NCBI RefSeq assembly: GCF_001544495.1
Contig: NZ_FCNZ02000018.1
Location: forward strand, 1 to 64,000
Direction of reading: 5' to 3'
DNA: 64,000 bases
DNA from: Caballeronia telluris
GTDB taxonomy: Bacteria; Pseudomonadota; Gammaproteobacteria; Burkholderiales; Burkholderiaceae
This document shows, piece after piece, positions 44,292 to 52,414 of this stretch. Position 1 is the stretch's first letter, and each line of letters begins with the position of its first letter. The notes beneath the pieces are model-generated. The model was not told the DNA's origin and did not search any database. It saw only the letters and a list, made by a program, of their open reading frames with translations. Made by a program: the position numbers and the translations under genes.

Positions 44292-45806
44292 TCAGGCTGC
44301 TATTGCCGTCGTATCCGACTGCGGCAGCGCGAGAGTCAGCACCGACTGTTCATTCGCCTTCGCACGCGACAGTTCGCCCGCGATCCGCCCCTGCCGCATC
44401 ACGACGATCCGGTCCGACACGCCGAGCACTTCCGGCAGTTCCGACGAGATCATCACGATCGCGCAGCCGCGCTCGGCCAGCTGATAGATGACGTTGTAGA
44501 TTTCATGCTTCGCGCCGACGTCGATGCCGCGCGTCGGCTCGTCGAGGATCACGACTTTCAGATCCGGTTCGGCGAGCCAGCGCGAGAGAATCGCCTTCTG
44601 CTGGTTGCCGCCCGACAGGAAGCGGATTTTCTGCTTGCGGCTCGGCGTCTTGATCTTCAGGAGTTTGATGAAACGCTCGGCCGTCTGCGCTTCCTTCTTG
44701 CGGTCGAGGAAAAATCCCGCGCGCAGGTAATGGCGGCGGCACGAGATGTTGATGTTCTCGGCCACCGTCGCCATCGCGATCACGCCTTCTTCCTTGCGAT
44801 CCTCCGGACACAGCACGATGCCGTTCCGGATCGCCTCGCCGGTGCTGCGCACCTTGATCGGACGGCCGTCGAGTTCGATCGTGCCGGCCTTCTTCTTGTC
44901 CGCGCCGTAGACGAGGTGCATCAGTTCGCTGCGTCCCGCGCCGACCAGCCCGAAGAAGCCGACGATCTCGCCGCGCCGCACGTCGAAGCTCGCCGGACTC
45001 TTGATCGCGTGGCCTTCCACGTTCGCGACCGCGAAGCGAACCGGGCCGAGTTCGCGCGGCTTGTAGTCGTAGATGTCGCTGATTTCCCGGCCGACCATCT
45101 CCGCGACGAGCGTGTCGCGCGGCACTTCCGCGATCTTCGGATGCGAGCCGATCAGGCGGCCGTCGCGGAAGATCGTGCAGGTGTTGCACAGCTCGTAGAT
45201 CTCGTCCATGCGGTGCGAGATGTAGATGAGCGCGCGCTGGTCCGCCTGCAGGTCGCGCACGAGCTTGAAGAGCACCTCGGTCTCGCGGTGCGAGAGCGAA
45301 CTGGTCGGCTCGTCGAGCGCGATCACGCGCGCGTTGCGCAGCAGCGCCTTGCAGATTTCGACCATCTGCCGTTGCGCGATGGAAAGCTTCCTCAGCTTCG
45401 CGTTCGGATCGAGATCGACGCCCATCGCGACGAGCCGCTCCTTCACGTGCTTTTTCGCCTCGCGCTTGTTCACCCAGCCGAACGTGCTCGGCAGCGCGCC
45501 GAGCAGCAGGTTTTCCGCGACGGTGAGATCGGGCACGTATTGCAGTTCCTGATGAATCACCGCGATGCCAGCCGCAATCGACGCGGCCGCGCTCGGGAAA
45601 TGCACTTCGTTGCCGTCGATGAGCACGCGGCCCGAATCGGGCTGGTACTCACCGCCGAGAATCTTGAGCAAGGTCGATTTACCCGCGCCGTTCTCGCCCA
45701 TCAGGCCGTGAACTTCGCCGGCGTGGACGTCGAAGGACACGCCGTCGAGCGCGCGCACGCCTGGAAACACCTTGCCGATATTGTCAAAACGCAGCGTCGC
45801 TGACAC
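44292..45806 (-). CDS. araG: AraG-type sugar ABC transporter ATPase
   Basis: It is a double ATPase of 504 residues. The first half has Walker A GENGAGKST and signature LSIAQRQMVE; the second has the degenerate Walker A GLVGAGRSE typical of sugar importers, signature LSGGNQQKA and Walker B VVILDEPTRGID. It energises import with the adjacent permease. It follows the binding-protein gene by about 65 bases. Confidence 0.92.
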   Translation of the reverse strand: MSATLRFDNIGKVFPGVRALDGVSFDVHAGEVHGLMGENGAGKSTLLKILGGEYQPDSGRVLIDGNEVHFPSAAASIAAGIAVIHQELQYVPDLTVAENLLLGALPSTFGWVNKREAKKHVKERLVAMGVDLDPNAKLRKLSIAQRQMVEICKALLRNARVIALDEPTSSLSHRETEVLFKLVRDLQADQRALIYISHRMDEIYELCNTCTIFRDGRLIGSHPKIAEVPRDTLVAEMVGREISDIYDYKPRELGPVRFAVANVEGHAIKSPASFDVRRGEIVGFFGLVGAGRSELMHLVYGADKKKAGTIELDGRPIKVRSTGEAIRNGIVLCPEDRKEEGVIAMATVAENINISCRRHYLRAGFFLDRKKEAQTAERFIKLLKIKTPSRKQKIRFLSGGNQQKAILSRWLAEPDLKVVILDEPTRGIDVGAKHEIYNVIYQLAERGCAIVMISSELPEVLGVSDRIVVMRQGRIAGELSRAKANEQSVLTLALPQSDTTAIAA

Positions 45807-45872
45807 ATCGCCTCCTGTTTGCAGAGGCCGCCTGCCGAATCGCCGGGCGGCCTCCTTTCAACCAACCAGAAA

Positions 45873-46886
45873 TTACTTCGCCGAAGCGAGGCCCATCTTT
45901 TCACGCACTTCCGCGACGTTGTCGCGCGTCGCGAGCATGCCGCTCGTGAGCGTGAGTTTCGGCGGTTCCTTGCCGTCCTTGATCCAGTCGTACATCAGCG
46001 CGGTGGTTTCCTCGCCGTGGCGCTTCGGGCTGATGATGACGGTGCCGAAGAAGCCGGTCGGGTTCGGTTTCTTGAACTCGTTCAACGCCGAATCCGATCC
46101 GCCGATGCCCACGCCGATCATGTTGTCCGCCTTGAAGCCGCGGCCTTCCGCGGCGCGCACGGCGCCGAGCACGCCTTCGTCGTTGAGCGCGAAGGCCACC
46201 CAGTGCTTGAACTTGGTGTTCTTCGTGAGCGCGATGTTGGCGGCGTTGAACGCGTTCTCCGTGTCGGTCTTCGCCTGCGGCGCCATGATGATGTTCGCCT
46301 TCGGGAAGCCCGCGGCGACCAGCGCGTCGGCGGCACCCGTCGTGCGGTCATGAGCGGTCGGCAGCTGTTCGTAGGTCACGTCGATCGCGCCGACGTCGGC
46401 CATGTTCCAGCCGCGCTTCTTGATCTCGGCGGCGATGCCCTCGCCCACCTGCTTGCCGATGTTGTACGCCGAGATGCCCATGTGCGGCACCGACTCGATC
46501 GGCTTGCCCGCGCCGTCGACGAGGCGGTCGTCGACAGTCATCATCTTGAGCTTGTCGGCCTTCGCCTTCGCGACGATGCCCGGCCCGAGCTTCACGTCCG
46601 GCGTGCAGATCACGAAGCCCTGCGCCTTTTGGGCGGCGAGATTGTCGATCGCGCTCATCACCTTCTCACCCGACGGCGCGCCGATCTTCACGAGCGTGAA
46701 GCCCTTTTCCTTCGCGGCGATTTCGGCGAACTTCCACTCGTCCTGGAACCACGGCTCCTCGGGCTGCTTCACGAGGAAGCCGATTTTGATCTGCTCGTCG
46801 GCGGCCTGCGCGACCGGTGCGGCAAGCATGGTGGCGCTCGCGGCGGTGGTCGCGGCAACCAGCGTGAGGAAAATTCTGCGTTTCAT
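45873..46886 (-). CDS. araF: AraF-type periplasmic sugar-binding protein
   Basis: It is 337 residues long with a signal peptide ending near VAQAA (residue 28-30). The mature start DEQIKIGFLVKQPEEPWFQ is strikingly like E. coli AraF, and later segments (GFVICTPDVKLG, VDDRLVDGAGKP, AHDRTTGAADAL) follow it as well. AraF binds L-arabinose and D-galactose, which fits both readings of the operon. ATG 46886 has AGGAGA upstream; an open frame to 46919 is not needed. Confidence 0.92.
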   Translation of the reverse strand: MKRRIFLTLVAATTAASATMLAAPVAQAADEQIKIGFLVKQPEEPWFQDEWKFAEIAAKEKGFTLVKIGAPSGEKVMSAIDNLAAQKAQGFVICTPDVKLGPGIVAKAKADKLKMMTVDDRLVDGAGKPIESVPHMGISAYNIGKQVGEGIAAEIKKRGWNMADVGAIDVTYEQLPTAHDRTTGAADALVAAGFPKANIIMAPQAKTDTENAFNAANIALTKNTKFKHWVAFALNDEGVLGAVRAAEGRGFKADNMIGVGIGGSDSALNEFKKPNPTGFFGTVIISPKRHGEETTALMYDWIKDGKEPPKLTLTSGMLATRDNVAEVREKMGLASAK

Positions 46887-46970
46887 CTTGGTGTCTCCTG
46901 ACGTATGTCTCAAGTCCATGCGCTGTTTTGACGAGCGCTACGAAGGTGTGTGGCCGTGTCTTGTTGTGTC

Positions 46971-47004
46971 GACCAGAGTTGGCGGTTTAGCGCTTACTCT
47001 GGTC
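46971..47004. promoter_or_regulatory. inverted repeat upstream of araF
   Basis: Nine-base perfect arms GACCAGAGT and ACTCTGGTC enclose 16 bases containing TTAGCGCTTA, a near-palindrome resembling LacI-family operators. It lies 85 to 118 bases before araF in the gap after the SDR gene. It may be an operator, or a hairpin that limits readthrough from dgo genes into the transporter. Confidence 0.55.
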
Positions 47005-47044
47005 CCATGCCGCACCACGGCCCGTGCGTCGTGCATTCTTCGAA

Positions 47045-47824
47045 TCAATCGTGATACAGCGCCGAGCGCCCGCCATCCACGGTGATGCAGCTCGCGTTGA
47101 TGAACGGCGCCTCGTCCGATGCGAGGAACACCGCCGTCATCGCGACTTCCTCCGGCCGGCCGATGCGCTTCATCGGCTGGAGATCGAGCGTCGCCTGCTT
47201 CGCGACGGCCGGATCGGCCTGCTCGTTCCACCAGTCGTGCGTCAGTTGAGTTTCGATGTAACCCGGCGCGATTGCATTGACGCGCACGTTGTTCGGCGCG
47301 TATTCGATGCCGAGCGCGCGCGTTAAGCCGATGACGCCGTGTTTCGCGACCGGATACGGAAAGCAGCCGGGAATGATCTTGAAACTGTGCGTCGACGCGA
47401 TGTTCACGATGCTCCCCGCGCCGCGCCCGACCATGCCGGGCAGCACCGCGCGGCAGCCGTTCCAGACCCCGTCGAGATCGACGGCGAAGCAGCGTCGCCA
47501 GTCGTCGTCGGTCATCGTGAGCGGGTCGCGGAACACGTTGATGCCCGCGTTGTTCACGAGCGTGTCGACGGGGCCGAACGCCTGCTCCGCCCGCGCAACC
47601 GCCTGCTGTACCGAAGCGCTTTGCGTCACGTCGGTCGCGACGGCGAGCACGTTGTGCGAGCCGGTTGCGCCCGAGATACGCGCGGCCGTCTCGCGCGCGG
47701 TCTCGATATCGAGTTCCGCCAGCACCACCGACGCGCCTTCGCGCGCGAACGCGAGCGCAATCGCCGCGCCGATCCCGCGACCAGCGCCGGTGACAATCGC
47801 GACCTTGCCGGCAAGCCGCGTCAT
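47045..47824 (-). CDS. SDR-family dehydrogenase in the dgo operon
   Basis: It is a short-chain dehydrogenase of 259 residues. VTGAGRGIGAA (11-21), NNAGIN (91-96), the Ser in NIASTHS and YPVAKHG catalytic Tyr-Lys are intact. It overlaps dgoA by 4 bases (ATGA), so it is part of the iclR-dgoK-dgoA transcript. It may be a second sugar or sugar-acid dehydrogenase (for example 2-keto-3-deoxy sugar acid oxidation) or the galactose 1-dehydrogenase itself. Function is not decided by sequence. Confidence 0.85.
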   Translation of the reverse strand: MTRLAGKVAIVTGAGRGIGAAIALAFAREGASVVLAELDIETARETAARISGATGSHNVLAVATDVTQSASVQQAVARAEQAFGPVDTLVNNAGINVFRDPLTMTDDDWRRCFAVDLDGVWNGCRAVLPGMVGRGAGSIVNIASTHSFKIIPGCFPYPVAKHGVIGLTRALGIEYAPNNVRVNAIAPGYIETQLTHDWWNEQADPAVAKQATLDLQPMKRIGRPEEVAMTAVFLASDEAPFINASCITVDGGRSALYHD

Positions 47825-48498
47825 TTCTTCTCGCCCCGCGCGATCCGCAGACCGCCGATGAACGCCTTCGCATGCGACCCGGTGACGGCGGCGCTCTGCC
47901 CCGGCTTGTAGAGCGCCGAGCCGAGGCCGAAACCGTTCGCGCCCGCCGTCAGGAACGGCCCCATGTTGTCCGGCGCGATCCCGCCGACCGGCACGAGCGG
48001 CACGGCCGGCGCGATCACCGCGCGCCACGCCTTCACCACTTCCGGGCCGAGCTGCTCGGCGGGGAACATCTTCAGCACGTCGGCGCCGTTCTTCAGCGCG
48101 AGAAACGCCTCGTTCGGCGTCGCGACGCCCGGCGCGCACGCCATGCCGAGCGCCTTCGCGGCGCGCACGACATCGGCGTCGCTGTGCGGCATCACGATCA
48201 GCTCGCCGCCGGCCGCCTTCACCTGAGCGACGAAACTGGAATGCAGCACCGTCCCCGCGCCGACGATCGCATCGGCGGGCAGCGCCTGGCGGATCGCCGC
48301 GATGCTGTCGAACGGCTGCGGCGAGTTGAGCGGCACCTCGACGATGCGAAAGCCCGCTTCGTAGAGCGCGCGGCCGTGGTCGGCCGCGTCCGCGGGCGTG
48401 ATGCCGCGCAGGATCGCGATCAGCGGACAGGCGCTGAACGCTGCGTCGAGTCCGGCGTGCGGCGCGTAGGGCGCGGGCAGGTTGATGTGAGGCTGCAT
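47821..48498 (-). CDS. dgoA: 2-dehydro-3-deoxy-6-phosphogalactonate aldolase
   Basis: It cleaves KDPGal to pyruvate and glyceraldehyde-3-phosphate in the De Ley-Doudoroff galactose pathway. It has 225 residues. The class I aldolase Schiff-base Lys is Lys143 in DVLKMFPAE; ILRGITP and EVPLNSPQPF are family segments. ATG 48498 has AGGAGC upstream; the open frame to 48654 is not used. It lies 13 bases after dgoK. Confidence 0.93.
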   Translation of the reverse strand: MQPHINLPAPYAPHAGLDAAFSACPLIAILRGITPADAADHGRALYEAGFRIVEVPLNSPQPFDSIAAIRQALPADAIVGAGTVLHSSFVAQVKAAGGELIVMPHSDADVVRAAKALGMACAPGVATPNEAFLALKNGADVLKMFPAEQLGPEVVKAWRAVIAPAVPLVPVGGIAPDNMGPFLTAGANGFGLGSALYKPGQSAAVTGSHAKAFIGGLRIARGEKK

Positions 48499-48511
48499 GG
48501 CGTTGCTCCTT

Positions 48512-49510
48512 TCAACTCGCGCGGGCGGCGGACGCGACGAGTCCCGCCTGCGCTGCAATACGGAAGAGACCGCGCTCGGTCGCTTCTGCGACGGTCTTGG
48601 TGTCGTGGCAGCCGAAGCGCGCGAGTGCCACGCGATAACGCTCGCACAGCGCATCGTTGCCGATCAGGCGCAGCGTCTTGCCCGCGAGCGTCGAATGCTC
48701 GCGCACCAGCACTTCGTTCAGGCCGCGCAATTCGTGGCCGATCAAGAGGCCGGAGAGATAGTCCGGCTGCTGTTCCGGCGCGAGCTGTCCGGTAAGCCCG
48801 AGCGTGCGCGTGCTGAAGATCGTCGCGAGGAGGCCCGCGTGACCGGCGTCCTTCGCGGTGTCGACGCCGCGCACGAACGCCTGCGCGTCTTGCTGGTCGC
48901 TCGCGCGCATCGTGCGGCCGAGGATCGTGTGATCGCGCAGCGCGCCGAAAGTCTCGCCCGTCATGAACGTGTAGAAGCGCTCGATGCGCCCGCCGAACAC
49001 GAACGCCCACTTCGCATGCGTGCCCGGCAGGCCGATCAGCGCGCCGTGCGGCTCGCTTTCGAGCGCGGCGTCGCCGGCGAGCGCGCCGAAAATCTGCGTT
49101 TCCTCGCCGCGCATCACGTTCGGCATCGCGCCCGCTTGCAGCACGCCGGGCACGATATGCACCGTCACGCCGTTCGCCGCCTTCACCTTCACGATGCCGT
49201 TCACGAGCGCTGGCGCATCGGCGGGCGTCTCGATGTACGGCGCTTCGAGCCAGCCCTGCGCGCTGCCGACCATGCCTGCCGCCATCACCGGCAAGTTCGC
49301 GTTGCCCGCGAGCCACGCGCCGCAGGTTGCGTCGAACGCTTCGTCGAAGCCGCCGGCCGGCAGGTTCATGATCCCCGCCGACGACGCCCGCGTGTCCAGC
49401 ACCGCGCCGTCGCCGCCTAGCAGGTAGGCGCGCAGCGCGGTCGTGCCCCAGTCGAGCGCGACCAGCGCGGCGCCTGCGTTCGAGTCGGGTTTTGTGTCGG
49501 CGCCGCTCAT
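48512..49510 (-). CDS. dgoK: 2-dehydro-3-deoxygalactonokinase
   Basis: It phosphorylates 2-dehydro-3-deoxygalactonate with ATP. It has 332 residues. The first phosphate-binding loop is ALDWGTTALRAYLL, and LIGLPGTHAKWAF and the TFMTGE segment follow the family. It overlaps the iclR gene by 4 bases (ATGA). ATG 49510 fixes the start; the frame runs open into iclR but that part is a shadow. Confidence 0.93.
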   Translation of the reverse strand: MSGADTKPDSNAGAALVALDWGTTALRAYLLGGDGAVLDTRASSAGIMNLPAGGFDEAFDATCGAWLAGNANLPVMAAGMVGSAQGWLEAPYIETPADAPALVNGIVKVKAANGVTVHIVPGVLQAGAMPNVMRGEETQIFGALAGDAALESEPHGALIGLPGTHAKWAFVFGGRIERFYTFMTGETFGALRDHTILGRTMRASDQQDAQAFVRGVDTAKDAGHAGLLATIFSTRTLGLTGQLAPEQQPDYLSGLLIGHELRGLNEVLVREHSTLAGKTLRLIGNDALCERYRVALARFGCHDTKTVAEATERGLFRIAAQAGLVASAARAS

Positions 49511-50445
49511 CGCTTGATCCTGCGCGTGGTCGGCTGCGGCACGCGCCAGCCGAGTTCTTCCGAGATCGCGCGCGCTTCGCGCTGCACGACCGGAATCAGT
49601 TCTTCCATCCGCTCGTGCGGCATGTACGGAATCGTGCTCGCAACAGACAGCGCCGCCACGATCGCCCCCGACGCATCCCGCACCGGCGCCGCGACACAGC
49701 GGATCGACGCCTCGTTTTCTTCGAGGTCGAACGTGAATCCGCCCTGCGCGTAACGCGTCATGCGCTGCGTGAAGATGTCGATGTCGGGGCGGTTGTCCGG
49801 CTTGAAGCTCGCGCCCGCGAGCGCCCGATGCGACGCATCCAGCAGCCGGGTCCACGCGTCGTGCGGCAGGTCGAGCATCATCGCCTTGCCGATGCCGGTC
49901 GACGCGAGCGGCATCCGGTGCCCGACGCGCGAGCGCATTTCCAGACCGCGGGTGCCCGGAATCTTGTCGATGTAGAGGACGTCGTCGCCGTCGCGCACGC
50001 CGAGGTGGATCGTGTCGTGCGTGTGCTCGGCGAGCGCTTCCAGGTGCGGGCGCGCCACCGCCGTGAGCGGCATCTGTTCCAGCGCGATCGTGCCGAGTTC
50101 GATCAGCTTCGGCCCGAGCAGATAGCCGCCCTGCACCTGGCGCAGATAGCGCGCCTGCACGAGCGAACTGACGAGGCGATGGGTCGTGCTGCGCGTCGTG
50201 CCGAGCGCCGCGCCGAACGCGCGCAGATCGCGCGCGCCGTTCGCGGCCGCTTCGAGAATCGCGAGTCCGCGCAAGAGCGTCTGCGTGCCCGCCTGTTGCG
50301 GCGTGATGTCGACGAGCGCGCTCGGCAGCGCGAGCGCGTCGGGATCGCGGCCGGCCGGCTTCGCGGCGGCCTTCGGCTGCTGCGCGCGGTCCGGCGTGGC
50401 CGTGCCGCCAGCGACGTCGATATCGGTATTCGGTGATTTGTTCAT
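49507..50445 (-). CDS. IclR-family transcriptional regulator
   Basis: It is 312 residues long, with a low-complexity first 50 residues. The winged helix-turn-helix at about 55-115 (TLLRGLAILEAAANGARDLRAF, TTRSTTHRLVSSL in parts) is followed by the GAF-like effector domain. Being first in the operon with dgoK-dgoA suggests it controls the sugar genes and its own synthesis, likely sensing a sugar acid. Repressor or activator role is unknown. Confidence 0.9.
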   Translation of the reverse strand: MNKSPNTDIDVAGGTATPDRAQQPKAAAKPAGRDPDALALPSALVDITPQQAGTQTLLRGLAILEAAANGARDLRAFGAALGTTRSTTHRLVSSLVQARYLRQVQGGYLLGPKLIELGTIALEQMPLTAVARPHLEALAEHTHDTIHLGVRDGDDVLYIDKIPGTRGLEMRSRVGHRMPLASTGIGKAMMLDLPHDAWTRLLDASHRALAGASFKPDNRPDIDIFTQRMTRYAQGGFTFDLEENEASIRCVAAPVRDASGAIVAALSVASTIPYMPHERMEELIPVVQREARAISEELGWRVPQPTTRRIKR

Positions 50446-50656
50446 GGCGCTCGATGCTCGTTGGACCGTGCCGCCGCGGCGTCAGGCGAGACGTTGCGCA
50501 ATCGCGCGGGATGCTCGATGGGAAGTGGCCGAATGAGCCGAAGCGACCTGCGGACGCAGGCGGACGATCGATTGCATGGTGTGTCTCCGTGCTTTTTGTC
50601 GCGCGGGCGGGTGAAACATCGCGCCGCGTCGCAGGTGCCGTTCAGGCTGTGGACGG

Positions 50657-50686
50657 ATTCTAGTTCCGACTGTCTCGAAAATTCAA
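50657..50686 (-). promoter_or_regulatory. promoter of the iclR-dgo operon
   Basis: On the minus strand TTGAAT (50686-50681) and TAGAAT (50662-50657) are 18 bases apart. The transcript would start about 205 bases before the iclR ATG. Confidence 0.65.
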
Positions 50687-50742
50687 TATGTGATTGCGGC
50701 GTTCAGATAATGGGAGTTTGAGCGTAAGCCAATCGCGGGATA

Positions 50743-50770
50743 AAACAAAAAAGCCCTGATGAATCAGGGC
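50743..50770 (-). terminator. mtgA terminator
   Basis: Stem GCCCTGAT (50753-50760) pairs with ATCAGGGC (50763-50770). On the minus strand it is followed by TTTTTTGTTTT. It begins about 33 bases after the mtgA stop. Confidence 0.85.
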
Positions 50771-50802
50771 CTTATGCGTTTAGCGACGATCGACTAAAAA
50801 GC

Positions 50803-51540
50803 TTATGGCGGCAATTCCGCCGCGCCCATGCGTCGCGCGATCACGCCCGTGCGTTGCGCGAGGTACGCCGAATTGCGATGCTCGTCGAAGTAGCGCGGAC
50901 GCGGCAGCATGACCGCGAGCCGCGCGCTTTGCCACGCCGTCAGTTTCGCCGCCGAACTCCTGTAGTAATAGTGCGCGGCCGCTTCGGCGCCATAGACGCC
51001 GTTGCCCCATTCGACCGAGTTCAGATAGATCTCGAAGATGCGTTCCTTGTCCATCCAGAACTCGAGCATCGCGGTGATGACGAGTTCCTGCGCCTTGCGG
51101 ATGTAGCTCTTCTCCCGCGACAGGAACAGATTGCGCGCGAGCTGCTGCGAAATCGTCGAGCCGCCCGCGACGATGCGTCCGCGCGCCTTGTTCTTCTCCC
51201 ACGCCTGGAGGATGGCGTCGGTTTCGTAGCCGTTGTTGCTCGCGAAGTTCGCATCCTCCGACGCGATGATCGCGCGCTTCAGATTGCGCGAAATCTGGTC
51301 GTAGGGCACCCAGGTGCGCTGCACCGACAAGTCCGGCCGCTCCGCCTTGAGCCTCCACGCGTCGGAACGCATGAACGCGGTCGACGACGGATTCACGACC
51401 GTCCAGATGCCGATCTGCACGAAGTAGAAGAGCTGCGTCGCGATGAGCGCGATGCCGAGCACCGCGACGCCATAGGCAATCCAGCGCGCCGGGCCGAGAC
51501 GGGCCGCGGATTTCGCTCGTGTCGTCGTCGGGGAGGCCAT
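50803..51540 (-). CDS. mtgA: monofunctional peptidoglycan glycosyltransferase
   Basis: It polymerises lipid II into glycan strands without a transpeptidase domain. It has 245 residues, one N-terminal membrane helix (about 20-42) and a GT51 domain. The catalytic EDANF motif (ASEDANFASNN) and the GGSTISQQLARNLFLS and RKAQELVITAMLE motifs are intact. It lies 28 bases after aroE. Confidence 0.94.
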   Translation of the reverse strand: MASPTTTRAKSAARLGPARWIAYGVAVLGIALIATQLFYFVQIGIWTVVNPSSTAFMRSDAWRLKAERPDLSVQRTWVPYDQISRNLKRAIIASEDANFASNNGYETDAILQAWEKNKARGRIVAGGSTISQQLARNLFLSREKSYIRKAQELVITAMLEFWMDKERIFEIYLNSVEWGNGVYGAEAAAHYYYRSSAAKLTAWQSARLAVMLPRPRYFDEHRNSAYLAQRTGVIARRMGAAELPP

Positions 51541-51568
51541 GCGCGCGGTCCGGTGAATGAGGGGCTCG

Positions 51569-52414
51569 TCACGCCTTGGCGGTCAGCGCCTGGCGCAACT
51601 CGCGCAGCACCGCGCCGCCGTCCGGCCGCACGCCGCGCCACACGAAGAACGATTCCGCCGCCTGCTCGACCAGCATGCCGAGCCCGTCCGACGCCCGCGC
51701 GCCGAGCGACGCCGCGTGCTGCATGAACACGGTCGGCTTGGGGCTGTACATCATGTCGTAGGCGAGCGTGCCGGGGCCGAAGGCGTGGTCGTCGCAATCG
51801 GGGAGCGCGGCGTCGAGACTGCCCGCCGTCGCGTTCACGATGACGTCGTAAGGCCCGGCTTCGACGATCTCCGCGCCGCCGCCCGAAAAGCGCACGGAAG
51901 CGGCGCTCGCGGCATCGGCGAAACGGTCGGCCAGTTGATGCGCCTTCGCCGCCGTGCGATTGACGATGGTGAGCGCGGCCGGCTTCTTCTCGAACATCGG
52001 CAGCACGACGCCGCGCGCCGCGCCGCCCGCGCCGAGCAGCAGGATGCGCGCGCCTTGCAGCGACACGCCGAGGTTCTGCTCGATGTCGCGCACGATGCCG
52101 ACGCCGTCGGTGTTGTCGCCGCGCGCGCCTTCTGCGGTGAACGCGAGCGTGTTCACCGCGCCCGCCGCCGCTGCGCGCGGCGTGAGCGAATCGGCGAACG
52201 CGTGGGCGTCGAGCTTGAACGGCACGGTCACGTTCATGCCGCGGCCGCCCGCTTCGATGAACGCGCGCACGTCGTTTTCAAAGCCGCCGATCGTGCCGAG
52301 AATGCGCCCGTAGTCGACCGGCTCGCCCGTCTGCTCGGCAAAGCGCGCGTGGATCCACGGCGATTTGCTGTGTTCGACCGGATTGCCGATGACGGCGTAA
52401 CGTTCCTTGATCAT
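51569..52414 (-). CDS. aroE: shikimate dehydrogenase
   Basis: It reduces 3-dehydroshikimate to shikimate with NADPH. It has 281 residues. Substrate site GNPVEHSKSPWIH, catalytic Lys in NVTVPFKLDA, the AGAVNTL segment, and the NADP loop LLGAGGAARGV are intact. It overlaps the RNB gene stop by 4 bases. Confidence 0.96.
   Translation of the reverse strand: MIKERYAVIGNPVEHSKSPWIHARFAEQTGEPVDYGRILGTIGGFENDVRAFIEAGGRGMNVTVPFKLDAHAFADSLTPRAAAAGAVNTLAFTAEGARGDNTDGVGIVRDIEQNLGVSLQGARILLLGAGGAARGVVLPMFEKKPAALTIVNRTAAKAHQLADRFADAASAASVRFSGGGAEIVEAGPYDVIVNATAGSLDAALPDCDDHAFGPGTLAYDMMYSPKPTVFMQHAASLGARASDGLGMLVEQAAESFFVWRGVRPDGGAVLRELRQALTAKA

Larger units (their letters stand above)
50446..50802. other. 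357-base gap between iclR and mtgA
   Basis: It holds the iclR promoter (50657-50686) and the mtgA terminator (50753-50776 region). No coding evidence was found. No palindromic IclR-like site stands out near the promoter. Confidence 0.6.
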
